Source: Palsa-1447 sp964414785 (GTDB lineage Bacteria; Verrucomicrobiota; Verrucomicrobiia; Opitutales; Opitutaceae). From it: 64,000 nt of DNA. Below the pieces are notes generated by a model that ran no database searches, was not told the DNA's origin, and saw only the letters and a program-made list of their open reading frames with translations. The position numbers were made by a program, and so were the translations under genes. Positions within the stretch are counted from its first letter, which is position 1; the number at the start of each line of letters is the position of its first letter. The stretch covers positions 1-64,000 of the forward strand of contig CAYPXZ010000017.1 in assembly GCA_964414785.1 (NCBI GenBank). The letters are read 5' to 3'. This document shows positions 49,901 to 57,380 of the stretch, in pieces.

Positions 49901-51417
49901 GGCGCCTGCAGCTCGAATTCGAGCTGATGCCGATAGCCTGCATCGTCTGGGGGCCGGACCACCGCGTGCAGAAGTGGAACCCCTCGGCCGAGCGCATCTT
50001 CGGCTACACGCCCGATGAGACCCTGGGTAAGGGGGCCGAGGACTTGATCGTGCCGAAGGGCGCCCCCGGCACCGGCGAGGCGTTCTGGATGCCGGGCGCC
50101 GCGCCGGGAAGGGGCGCCCACCACACCACCCGCAACGCGACCAAGTCCGGCAAGGTCATCTGGTGCGAGTGGACGAACGCCGCCCTAACCGACGACAGCG
50201 GGGCCCTCCTCGGCGTCATGTCGATGGTGGAGGACGTCACCGGGCGCAAGGCCCTCGAGGAGCAGCTGCGCCAGGCCCAGAAGATGGAGGTCATCGGCAC
50301 CCTCGCCGGGGGCGTCGCCCACGACTTCAACAACATCCTGACCGCGATGATGCTCAGCCTGGGCGAGTTGAGGCAGTCGGCGGTGCCGGAGGCCGCGAGG
50401 TCCCAGTTGGACGACCTCCAGTCCATGACCCGGCGCGCCGCCAACCTCACGCGGCAACTGCTCGTCTTCGCTCGCAAGCAGGTGATGCAGTTCAACACCT
50501 TGAACCTCAACGTGGTCGTCGGCGAGGTCATGAAGATGCTCGGGCGCCTCCTCGGCGAGCAGGTGACGGTGCGGATGCAGTCGGATGCCACGGACGCCTG
50601 GGTGGAGGCCGACCCGGGGATGCTCGACCAGATGGTCATGAACCTGTGTGTGAACGCGCGCGATGCCATGCCCGAGGGCGGCACGCTGACGCTCGCCATC
50701 ACCCTCGTGGAGTTCGACGCCGAGGGCGCAAGGGCCCGCCAGGAGGCCAGGCCGGGGCGTTTCGCATGCCTGCGGGTCACGGACACCGGGATCGGCATGA
50801 GCCCCGAGGTCATGGAGCAGATCTTCGAGCCGTTCTTCACGACGAAGGGTGTCGGCCAGGGCACGGGCCTCGGGCTCTCCTCGGTGTACGGCATCGTCCA
50901 CCAGCACCGGGGCTGGATCGAGGTCGAAAGCGCGGTCGGCAGGGGCACGACGTTCCGGATCTACCTTCCCTGCGCCGCGGGCCCCTCCGCGCCGGGTGTG
51001 CGCGCCCCGGCCGCCGCCCAGGCCATGCGCGGCACGGAAACCATCCTCCTGGTCGAGGACGAGGAGGTCGTGCGCAAGGTCGCCACGAAGATGCTGGAGC
51101 GCCTGGGCTACCGCCTCCTCGTGGCCGTCGACACCCCGAGCGCGATGCGCCTGTGGGAGGAGCACTCCGCAAGGGTCGACCTCCTGCTCTCGGACATGGT
51201 CATGCCAAACGGCATGACCGGACTGCGGCTCGGGGAGACCCTGAGGCAGTCGAAGCCCGGGCTCAGGATCATCCTGATGAGCGGCTACAGCGCGGAGATC
51301 CTCAAGGCCAAGGAGCGCTGGGGCGCCAACGTCGGGTTCCTGGCGAAGCCGTTTGGATCGGACGACCTGGCAAGGACGGTCCGGCAAAGCCTCGACGGCG
51401 CCGCGGGGCCGGCCTAG
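46939..51417 (+). CDS. Hybrid histidine kinase with propeller sensor, two PAS domains and a receiver
   Basis: 1492 residues as framed; the true start is probably downstream, nearer the hydrophobic stretch AVVALLLLASPLSVQA at about 66-82. Residues 90-690 are a two-component regulator propeller (periplasmic sensor). A Y_Y_Y-type domain ends near 790, and a transmembrane helix is near 805-830 (VAFALYAASVLGVFGLSVWL). Two PAS domains lie near 865-985 and 990-1110. HisKA holds His1128 in GGVAHDFNN, and the HATPase domain has NLCVNARDAMP and GTGLGLSSVYG. The receiver has Asp1419 and Lys1470. No DNA-binding output domain is fused, so the phosphate goes to a separate regulator. The sensor type suggests a carbohydrate signal. 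Confidence 0.93.
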   Translation: MQTAALDPFRCEGKLPHGPSYCAHTVTPISRLPISEKAHWARVGTAGPKNRESPGPLRARRLRDRAVVALLLLASPLSVQASSQLMDPAPNGRVEAGAPPFVILGQEALGLDSAPTDIHMMPDGRLLVVTLGQLVLGDGVRWEAIPRQQSEMALPGCAVDADGQIYFGSKGGFARVVFDDNGQWHTQFVAPWPAKEGRDRPVPLRMIEAGDDWLWHSESGSVISWRPGREARALGAAESIGGIFTFRGAMYISDLSDGHLVREKDGAIQNVFAPDQVTSKNTITSSIPFGEKLMLVGTEGRGLQLFDGQKMRPFRTRGILSGDGRINDLCALDKGFYVAAIENTGVVFFDRTGRAVQTLESSLDQRLAHVKRLLPAQGGSVWGLVDDGVLRIEFPARVSNFEPLIGVGVASPTVHRVDGDLWICSSEKMLRGVYDEDGRLARLVVDTPPGRFVSSFSSLPGRPVAGTERGAFFRAGAAWTPFAQETMDLRVLSPTPVDGRYLYGAVGEIGWMRPTDAGFDLERIPAPNLAHIHSSIVDGQGRVWLELGAGRVGLVTLTGGVPSLELFSGRDGLPNSWVRAFEIDGVANFNVANQWLRFDEPTRQFVPDAAFARLVSGLDDCNGRPMGDGLGRLWFTAKPGPQVLQEKGGVLSNLNERMPAGLQPWTYVPEAGGVVWMIGDRRLSRYDPAMPAAPPAPLRALITRVTFPGTNRTVFNAAGTLPSLSYAENSLAVHFVAPGHPFGEPVSFEVRVEGAGAGLSGVGGSGSAVFDRLKEGRYVLHVIPRSGNLLGQEATLGFTIRPPWYRTPVAFALYAASVLGVFGLSVWLVGLFHRRENARLERLVAERTAKLQASEAGVQASYDLLRSVIEATTDSIFVKDVAGRFRIINSAGARAYGRPASEIIGRSDAELSSPEAAQRLRTVDERVISSGEAQTQEEFLTVAGQPRAYFAAKSPLRDANGKIIGLVGVSRDITERKLADMALRKSEGRLQLEFELMPIACIVWGPDHRVQKWNPSAERIFGYTPDETLGKGAEDLIVPKGAPGTGEAFWMPGAAPGRGAHHTTRNATKSGKVIWCEWTNAALTDDSGALLGVMSMVEDVTGRKALEEQLRQAQKMEVIGTLAGGVAHDFNNILTAMMLSLGELRQSAVPEAARSQLDDLQSMTRRAANLTRQLLVFARKQVMQFNTLNLNVVVGEVMKMLGRLLGEQVTVRMQSDATDAWVEADPGMLDQMVMNLCVNARDAMPEGGTLTLAITLVEFDAEGARARQEARPGRFACLRVTDTGIGMSPEVMEQIFEPFFTTKGVGQGTGLGLSSVYGIVHQHRGWIEVESAVGRGTTFRIYLPCAAGPSAPGVRAPAAAQAMRGTETILLVEDEEVVRKVATKMLERLGYRLLVAVDTPSAMRLWEEHSARVDLLLSDMVMPNGMTGLRLGETLRQSKPGLRIILMSGYSAEILKAKERWGANVGFLAKPFGSDDLARTVRQSLDGAAGPA

Positions 51418-51420
51418 CGG

Positions 51421-51441
51421 CCCGGGGCGTCCCGCCCCGGG
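51421..51441. terminator. Nine-base-pair GC hairpin between convergent genes
   Basis: CCCGGGGCG-TCC-CGCCCCGGG at 51421-51441 is a perfect stem of nine base pairs with a three-base loop. It lies between the stop of the hybrid kinase gene (51417) and the stop of the convergent Gfo/Idh gene (51442). No U tract follows, so it may act as a transcription barrier for both genes rather than a strict rho-independent terminator. Confidence 0.55.
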
Positions 51442-52575
51442 TCACGCCCTAACGTCCACCCGCCCGCGGCTCCTCGCCGCCGCATAGATGGCCTCCACGA
51501 TCGCCATGTCGCGCCGGCCCATCTCGCCGGGGGCGAGCGAGGGCCGCCCCTCGAGCAGTTCTGCGGCCATCCCGTCCAGCTGCACCACCTGGTGGTTCAC
51601 CTTGGGCCGCTCCACGCTCCCGCGCGACGTCGTGAGGAAGGGCTCCTCGTAGTAGAAGGCCGGATCCTCGAGCTGCGCCCAGCCATGGTCCGCCTCCGCG
51701 CGGAAGTTCGATACCTGCTCCGCGTAGCTTGCGCGGCAGCGGGCCTGCGCCCCGTCCGCGAACTCCATCGTCCACTCGATCGACTCCTCGACCTCGGAGA
51801 AGACCTCGGGAAGCGTCACGGGGCCGAACCTCGCCGTGACGGAGACCGGCGCGGCCTCCGCCTTGGCCATGCAGGCGGCCTGCACCACGTAGACGCCCAT
51901 GTCCATCAGCGGGCCCCCGCCCGCCAGGCGCCTGTCGAGGCGCCAGTCGGTCCTGGCCCTCGAGGAGGAGCCCATCTCGAAGCCGTTGGCCCCCGCCATG
52001 CGCATGAAGGGGCCGAAGACCCTCTCCCTGGCGAGCCGTGCGAACTCGGCGTGGTGGGGCTCGTAGTGGAGCCGGTAGCCCACGGTCAGCCGGACGCCGG
52101 CATCGCGGCACGCCGAGATGATCGAGTCGCAGTCGGCGACCGAGGTCGCCATCGGCTTCTCGCAGATGACGTGCTTGCCGGCCTTGGCGGCCGCGATGCA
52201 GTTCTCGGCGTGCACGCTGTTCGGCGTCACGACGTAGATGACGTCGATGTCGCGGTTGCCGGCCATCCGCTCCATCGAGTCGTACCCGAAGATGTTCGCC
52301 TCGGGAAAGCCGTAGTCGCGCGCCCATTTCTCCCCCTTGACGCGGTCCCCGGTCACAACCCCCGAGAGCCGGCAGAGAGCGGTCTTTCGAAGCGCGGGCC
52401 CAAGCTGGTACGTCGAATACCGGCCGAGCCCGACGAGCGCGACGCCGAGCTTCCTGCGGGGGGGCGCGTCCGAGGCGCGCGACCGAATCGGGGCGGCAAG
52501 CAGCGCCGCTGCCGCCGAGAGCTGGCCCAGGAACGCGCGGCGCGACACGGGACTTTCCGAATGCGGGGTTTTCAT
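51442..52575 (-). CDS. Gfo/Idh/MocA-family oxidoreductase with Tat signal
   Basis: 377 residues from the ATG at 52573-52575. The N-terminus SRRAFLGQLSAAAALLAAP is a twin-arginine signal, so it is exported folded with its cofactor. Then KLGVALVGLGRYSTYQL is the NAD(P)-binding Rossmann strand, VVTPNSVHAENCIAAAKAGKHVICEKPMATS contains the E-K-P motif, and GPLMDMGVYVVQAACMAK the catalytic Gly-Asp-Met. The family oxidises or reduces sugars and inositol-type substrates. A periplasmic version is common in Verrucomicrobia-like bacteria. Its substrate is unknown; the propeller kinase upstream suggests sugar-related signalling. Confidence 0.92.
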   Translation of the reverse strand: MKTPHSESPVSRRAFLGQLSAAAALLAAPIRSRASDAPPRRKLGVALVGLGRYSTYQLGPALRKTALCRLSGVVTGDRVKGEKWARDYGFPEANIFGYDSMERMAGNRDIDVIYVVTPNSVHAENCIAAAKAGKHVICEKPMATSVADCDSIISACRDAGVRLTVGYRLHYEPHHAEFARLARERVFGPFMRMAGANGFEMGSSSRARTDWRLDRRLAGGGPLMDMGVYVVQAACMAKAEAAPVSVTARFGPVTLPEVFSEVEESIEWTMEFADGAQARCRASYAEQVSNFRAEADHGWAQLEDPAFYYEEPFLTTSRGSVERPKVNHQVVQLDGMAAELLEGRPSLAPGEMGRRDMAIVEAIYAAARSRGRVDVRA

Positions 52576-52652
52576 GGTGGAAACGATTGAAGCTCTGGAT
52601 CTGCGGCCCTCTCCGGGATCGTCAAAGAAAATGGCCTGCCGCCGCCCGGGCC

Positions 52653-53114
52653 CTAGGACCCTATGATGCTCGAGTCCAGGTGCTGGATGATGAGCTCCTG
52701 CACGGTCGCCAGGAAAAGGTAGCACATGAAGGCCTTCCTGACCGGCTCCTCGAGCCCGGTCATGTCGATCTCCCCCGTCTCGAGGGCCTCGTCGCTGAGC
52801 GACTTCAGCCGCCGCTCGCGCAGCTGCAGGCGGAAGGCGGTGCAGGCCCTGACGATCGGCTCGGCGTTCACCTCGTCGAAGGCGACGACGCCTTCCGTGA
52901 AAAACTGGGCGTCAAAGAGGGAGAGGAGCGCCCGCTGGTCCTGGTTCTGCCCCTCGAGCAGCTCGTTGATCCAGGCCCCCCGGAAATCCTGGTCCAGGTC
53001 GTGGAGGGCCTGGGGCGCGGCGAGCGACTTGTTGAGCTCAGACGACAGCTCCCGGATCACGTCCAAGAGCGGCGCCACGACCGGCAGGCTAAGCTTCACC
53101 TCAACGCGCTTCAT
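52653..53114 (-). CDS. Protein encoded with ClpS, function unknown (possibly DUF2017-like)
   Basis: 153 residues, mostly helical: VIRELSSELNKSLAAPQALHDLDQDFRGAW, LRLQLRERRLKSLSDEALETGEID and EEPVRKAFMCYLFLATVQELIIQHLD. The start overlaps the end of clpS by 14 bases (53101-53114), so translation is coupled. In Actinobacteria the gene next to clpS encodes DUF2017, also a helical protein. A distant relation is possible but I could not confirm it by sequence. A role with ClpS in ClpAP-directed protein turnover is inference from coupling. Confidence 0.6.
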   Translation of the reverse strand: MKRVEVKLSLPVVAPLLDVIRELSSELNKSLAAPQALHDLDQDFRGAWINELLEGQNQDQRALLSLFDAQFFTEGVVAFDEVNAEPIVRACTAFRLQLRERRLKSLSDEALETGEIDMTGLEEPVRKAFMCYLFLATVQELIIQHLDSSIIGS

Positions 53115-53400
53115 CGGACTCGAGGACCGCGGTCAGGTGCCACTGCTGGAGCGCGAAGACGTGCGCCTCGGCCGTCTCGCGGACGCCGACCCACACGACC
53201 GAGCGCCCGAGCTCGTGGACCTCGAGCATGTGCTTGCGGGCCTTGGTCTCGTCGAACCCCAGGACCTTCTTGAAGACCATGACCACGTAGGACATCAGGT
53301 TCACCGGGTCGTTCAGGACGACGACCCGCCAGGAATTCTCCACCTGAAGCTCCGCCGAAGCCCGGGTCTCCGTGCGCGTGTGGGAACGGGACTCAGGCAC
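53101..53400 (-). CDS. clpS: ATP-dependent Clp protease adaptor ClpS
   Basis: 99 residues. The conserved core is WRVVVLNDPVNLMSYVVMVFKKVLGF, then KARKHMLEVHELGRSVVWVGVRETAEAHVFALQQWHLTAVLE. The N-D-P-x-N-L-M-S-Y-V segment forms the N-degron pocket; family members usually have N-D-D there. His in MLEVHELG is the conserved pocket residue. ClpS delivers N-degron substrates to ClpA/ClpP. The upstream residues 1-20 are the flexible N-terminal extension. A hairpin of GGGGCC and GGCCCC lies in the 26 bases between this gene and proS. Confidence 0.95.
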   Translation of the reverse strand: MPESRSHTRTETRASAELQVENSWRVVVLNDPVNLMSYVVMVFKKVLGFDETKARKHMLEVHELGRSVVWVGVRETAEAHVFALQQWHLTAVLESDEAR

Positions 53401-53426
53401 GAATTTTGGGGCCTCCGGGCCCCCGC

Positions 53427-55184
53427 TCAGGCTTTCTCGCGGACAACCGCTTCAACCTTGGCTTCCGATTCATTGAGAGGGATCTTGAGCGATTCCTTGG
53501 CCCCACGCCACTTCAATTCGACGACGCCCTCCTTGATCCCGCGGCCCCCGACGGTGATGCGAAGCGGAATCCCGATCAGGTCCGCGTCCTTGAACTTGAC
53601 GCCGGGCCTCTCGGCCCGGTCGTCGACGAGGACGTCCGCCCCGGCCCTTCCCGCCGCGGCCGCCAGCCTCGCGGCGATCAGGGTCGCCTCCGCGTCCTGG
53701 GGGTCCAGCAGGCACACGAGGACCTGGAACGGGGCGATGGCCCAGGGCCAGATGATCCCGTCCGCGTCGTGGCTCTGCTCGATGACCGCCTGGAGCGTGC
53801 GGCTGATCCCGATCCCGTAGCAGCCCATGATGAAGAGGTGCTTCTCCTTCTTGTCGTCGGTGTAGCCGGCGTCGATCCGCTCCGAGTACTTTGTCCCGAG
53901 CTTGAAGATGTGCCCGACCTCGATCCCCCGCTTGACCAGGAGGGGCCTGCCCCCGACGGGGTCGGGCTCGCCGGCCTGGACGCGCCGGAAGTCCCCGAAC
54001 TTCGTGATCTCGAGGTCCCTGGAGACGTTCACGTTGCGGATGTGGAAGCCGTCGCGGTTGGCGCCGGTGGTCCCGTTGCCGACGAGCCGGATGGCGTGGT
54101 CGGCGTAGATCCCGGCAAGCTTCGGCAGGTCCCTGATCGTCCCTTTGACGGTGCCCAGGCTCCCGGGCTTCGCACCCATGACGGGCTCGATCTCCTCCGG
54201 GGTCGCTGGCCTTACGAGCGTGAACCCGAGGGAGCCGAGCTTGGCCTCCTCCAGTTCGTCGCAGCCGCGCAGGACGACCGCGAAGGGCTTGCCGTCGCCG
54301 ATCATGACGAGCGTCTTGAACTGCCTGTCGGCGGCGACGCCGTAGGGCGCTGCCTCGAGTGCAGCGATGGTCACGACGCCCGGGGTTGCGAACTGCTCAA
54401 GCGCCCCGGCCGGGGCCGCGTCGGCCAGGCCCTCGGGAACGAGGGCGCTGCGGGCCTTCTCGCGGTTCGCGGCGTAGCCGCTCTCCTCGTTGTAGAAGAG
54501 GTCGTTGTCGCCCACCTCGGCGGGAATCATGAACTCGTGCGAGAAGCTTCCGCCCATGACCCCCGTGTCGGCCTCGACCGAGATCGCGTGGGTGCCGATC
54601 CTCTTGAAGAACGACTCGTAGGCCGCCTTCATCGCCATGTAGCTGCGGACGGCGCCTTCATCGTCGGCGTCGAAGGAGTACGCGTCCATCATGACGAACT
54701 CCCGAGCGCGCATGAGGCCGTACCTCGGCCGGATCTCGTTTCGGAACTTGGTCCCGATCTGGAAGAAGCTCTTCGGCAGGTCGCGGTAGCTGGTGATCTC
54801 GCCCTTGATGAGCGGCGTGATGACCTCCTCGTGGGTGGGACCGAGCACGAACTCGGGCTCCCTAGGCGCGCGCTTGCCGTCCCCGGCGCTGTCCGCCCGG
54901 AACATGATCTCGCGCACCGGGCCCCACCTCGGGCCGTCGGCCCAGAACTCGGCCGGGTGGATATGGGGCATCGACAGCTCGATCGCCCCCGCCTGCTCCA
55001 TCTCCTCGCGGCAGATCCGGGAGATCTTCTGCATCACGCGGTGCCCCAGCGGAAGGTAGGTGTAGAGGCCCCCGCCGAGCTTGCGGACAAGGCCGGCGCG
55101 GATCAGGAGCTTGTGCGAGGCGATCTCGGCGTCGGCAGGGCTTTCCTTCAGCGTGGGTATAAAGTAGCGCGACCAGAATTTCAT
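53427..55184 (-). CDS. proS: Prolyl-tRNA synthetase, bacterial type with editing domain
   Basis: 585 residues from the ATG at 55182-55184; the frame upstream to 55352 is not family-like. The N-terminus MKFWSRYFIPTLKESPADAEIASHKLLIRAGLVRKLGGGLYTYLPLG is the ProS class II opening. Motif 2 is in FRNEIRPRYGLMRAREFVMMDAYSFD. An editing INS (YbaK-like) domain lies between motif 2 and motif 3 at about residues 220-380 (FKTLVMIGDGKPFAVVLRGCDELEEAKL). GCYGIGISRTLQAVIEQ is motif 3. It charges tRNA-Pro and removes mischarged Ala. It is divergent from the gene at 55282. Confidence 0.97.
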   Translation of the reverse strand: MKFWSRYFIPTLKESPADAEIASHKLLIRAGLVRKLGGGLYTYLPLGHRVMQKISRICREEMEQAGAIELSMPHIHPAEFWADGPRWGPVREIMFRADSAGDGKRAPREPEFVLGPTHEEVITPLIKGEITSYRDLPKSFFQIGTKFRNEIRPRYGLMRAREFVMMDAYSFDADDEGAVRSYMAMKAAYESFFKRIGTHAISVEADTGVMGGSFSHEFMIPAEVGDNDLFYNEESGYAANREKARSALVPEGLADAAPAGALEQFATPGVVTIAALEAAPYGVAADRQFKTLVMIGDGKPFAVVLRGCDELEEAKLGSLGFTLVRPATPEEIEPVMGAKPGSLGTVKGTIRDLPKLAGIYADHAIRLVGNGTTGANRDGFHIRNVNVSRDLEITKFGDFRRVQAGEPDPVGGRPLLVKRGIEVGHIFKLGTKYSERIDAGYTDDKKEKHLFIMGCYGIGISRTLQAVIEQSHDADGIIWPWAIAPFQVLVCLLDPQDAEATLIAARLAAAAGRAGADVLVDDRAERPGVKFKDADLIGIPLRITVGGRGIKEGVVELKWRGAKESLKIPLNESEAKVEAVVREKA

Positions 55185-55281
55185 GTGAGCGGGACAGCCA
55201 AGAAAGGGAGGGCTCGATTGGCAACACGCGAAAACGTTTGTTGCCAATTGCCCGCGACCGAATTGGCCTTCACGGGAACCT

Positions 55282-55893
55282 ATGACCGCCGCCCGAAAGG
55301 ACCGCAAACCCTGGCCCATGAAGTGGATCGTGGTCGCAATCGTCGTTTTCATCCCGCTCTACACCTACCTGACCCTGCACTTCCGCAGGCCCGGGCCGGC
55401 CTTCCGGCCCTACCAGGACATGCGCGACCGGGCGGACGTGATCCGGCTCCTGAAGGCGGGCTACCACCGGGTCTCGATCGAGGCCAGCCGGCCCGCCGAG
55501 GCCATCCCCCCTTCGGGGGTCGCGACCTCGCCCGCCCCGGGCGGCCTGCCCGAGGAGCTGCGCAAGACGCTCGTCGAGACCCCCCTCCTGCCCCTTGAGA
55601 TCGACTCCGTCTCGGCGGCGCCGACCGCGGTCTCGGGGATCGACTACCCCATCGGCCTGGCGTACACGATCCCGGACAACAAGCGGCAGCTCTCGGGGGC
55701 CCACCTCTATGAGCGCGAGGGCGAGATCGTGATTGTCGCGGACTTCGAGCGCCTGGACTCGGGCCTCCTGGCGAGGACCCGCGACGGGACGGCGCTCCTG
55801 CAGGTCCCTCCCGGAAGCCTGAAGCCCGGCAAGTACCGGGTCGTCCTCGTCGGTGAGCGCGCCTCGCGCTCGTGGACGCTCACGGTGCGTTAG
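55282..55893 (+). CDS. Membrane-anchored protein of unknown function
   Basis: 203 residues. One transmembrane helix near 14-31 (WIVVAIVVFIPLYTYLTL) anchors an outside domain. This contains FRPYQDMRDRADVIRLLKAGYHRVSIEAS, then PSGVATSPAPGGLPEELRKTLVETPLLP. LPLEIDSVSAAPTAVSGIDYPIGLAYTIPDNKRQLSGAHLYEREGEIVIVADFERL ends in strands. The likely architecture is a signal anchor plus a beta-rich domain. No family was recognised. The next gene starts ten bases downstream of its stop, so they form an operon with argA. Confidence 0.58.
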   Translation: MTAARKDRKPWPMKWIVVAIVVFIPLYTYLTLHFRRPGPAFRPYQDMRDRADVIRLLKAGYHRVSIEASRPAEAIPPSGVATSPAPGGLPEELRKTLVETPLLPLEIDSVSAAPTAVSGIDYPIGLAYTIPDNKRQLSGAHLYEREGEIVIVADFERLDSGLLARTRDGTALLQVPPGSLKPGKYRVVLVGERASRSWTLTVR

Positions 55894-55903
55894 CGCCGGA
55901 CCC

Positions 55904-57310
55904 ATGAACCCCGTCCGGGCATCCGCGGTCCTGGCCCTGTGCGGGTGCACTCTTGCGGCGGCGCCGTTGCCCGGGGTGGCCCAGTTCCAGATCTCGGGCG
56001 AGCGCACGGTGAACCTGCGAACCGGCGAGAAGGGCATGCTCGTCAGCCTGGAGCCGTTTGGCCCCGGCGGGGCACGGATCCTTGCAGGCAGGGTGACGGT
56101 CTCCCACGCCGAGGATGACACCGGCGCCGCCCTCGAGCAGCAGACGACGAATGCGTTCCACACGGTCTCCGTGGGCCGCGTGGACAATTCCAAGGACATG
56201 ACCTCGAGGGAGCCGATCGCCTTCTCGCTATGGGGCCTCTCGAAGGACGCGAGGTTCATCCGCTCGGTCTCCGGCGTCATGGAATTCATCGTCCCCGACC
56301 TGGATCCCCTATCGACCGCGGTCATCGAGGCGTTGCCCTCCAAGCTCGGCTCGCCCGTCGACTCCCCGGAGCTTGCGGCCGCCGGGATCACCGTGGCGGC
56401 CTACGACCGGGCGTCCGCCGCCGCGGCCGCAGGCGCAAAGGCGCCCGGCGGACCCCAGGACTATGACTCGGGCCCCCTCTTTGGGCCATCGCATCCACCT
56501 CCGGGCTTCTTCAGGAAGATCGAGATGGAGGACGGCGACGTCGCGGTCGCGGTCGACGACAGGGACGATCGCCTGGTCAGCGTTGACTTCGAGGCGCCGG
56601 ACGGGAGCCCCCTGAGGTACAACCACGCCGGCAACTACCATTCGAGCGGGCTGCCCGGGCACCCCGGCAGGCGGTTCGACATCTACCGCATGGGTTACGC
56701 CCTGCCCGCCGGCGCGCGCATGGTCTGCAGGATCACGACCGAAAAGGCGCTCCTGAAGGTTCCGTTCCACGTCGACATGCTGCCGATTCCCGAGGCGGGG
56801 CCCGGGGGCAGGCGGGCGCTTGGCATGATGGGAGTCAGTCTCCAGGGAGCCGAGGACCTGACGAGGGCGAACCGCCAGTACGAGCGGGAGTCGGGGGACT
56901 CCACCGCGCACCGCCCGTCGGGCGGCGAGTTCGAGGAGATGCTCGGGCTTTGGATCGATGCTCCCCTCTATGCCGCATTTCTGCAGCGGGACGACTCCTA
57001 CTCGAAGCTCCCGCAGCTTGTCTCCAGCGTATTCCCCGACTACCCGAGTGGGGTGCTCCTCGCGCCGGGTGCAAAAGTGACGGTCGACGTCTCCTTTGTC
57101 GTCGACGAGAAGGGGCGGGTCGAGGCCGCGCGGGTCATCAACTCGGCCGACGGCCGGTTCGACGCGTCCGCGCTCGAGGCGGTCCTCAGGTGGCGGTTCC
57201 GGCCCGGCGAGATTGGGGGCTCGCCCGCGAGGACCTTCGTCCGAGTTCCCTTCGTCTTTGTGGCTCCGATAGGGAAGCCGGTCGACCTCTTCGCGCCGCC
57301 TTCGGGGTGA
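55904..57310 (+). CDS. TonB C-terminal domain protein, exported
   Basis: 468 residues from the ATG at 55904. Signal: ASAVLALCGCTLAAAPLPGVAQ. A central domain (FRKIEMEDGDVAVAVDDRDDRLVSVDFEAPDGS) of unknown type precedes a TonB-C-like C-terminus from about residue 360: FPDYPSGVLLAPGAKVTVDVSFVVDEKGRVEAARVINSADGRFDASALEAVLRWRFRPG, ending in VRVPFVFVAP. That is the usual pattern of the TonB_C beta-sandwich. No proline-rich rod and no transmembrane anchor other than the signal are present, so it is not a classical TonB. It may be a periplasmic protein that borrows this fold. Confidence 0.75.
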   Translation: MNPVRASAVLALCGCTLAAAPLPGVAQFQISGERTVNLRTGEKGMLVSLEPFGPGGARILAGRVTVSHAEDDTGAALEQQTTNAFHTVSVGRVDNSKDMTSREPIAFSLWGLSKDARFIRSVSGVMEFIVPDLDPLSTAVIEALPSKLGSPVDSPELAAAGITVAAYDRASAAAAAGAKAPGGPQDYDSGPLFGPSHPPPGFFRKIEMEDGDVAVAVDDRDDRLVSVDFEAPDGSPLRYNHAGNYHSSGLPGHPGRRFDIYRMGYALPAGARMVCRITTEKALLKVPFHVDMLPIPEAGPGGRRALGMMGVSLQGAEDLTRANRQYERESGDSTAHRPSGGEFEEMLGLWIDAPLYAAFLQRDDSYSKLPQLVSSVFPDYPSGVLLAPGAKVTVDVSFVVDEKGRVEAARVINSADGRFDASALEAVLRWRFRPGEIGGSPARTFVRVPFVFVAPIGKPVDLFAPPSG

Positions 57311-57380
57311 CGGCCGCCGCGGTCGACCGCAGAGGTCCCTTGACGTGCGGGGCGACTTCCATGAGAACGCGAACCTGCCC

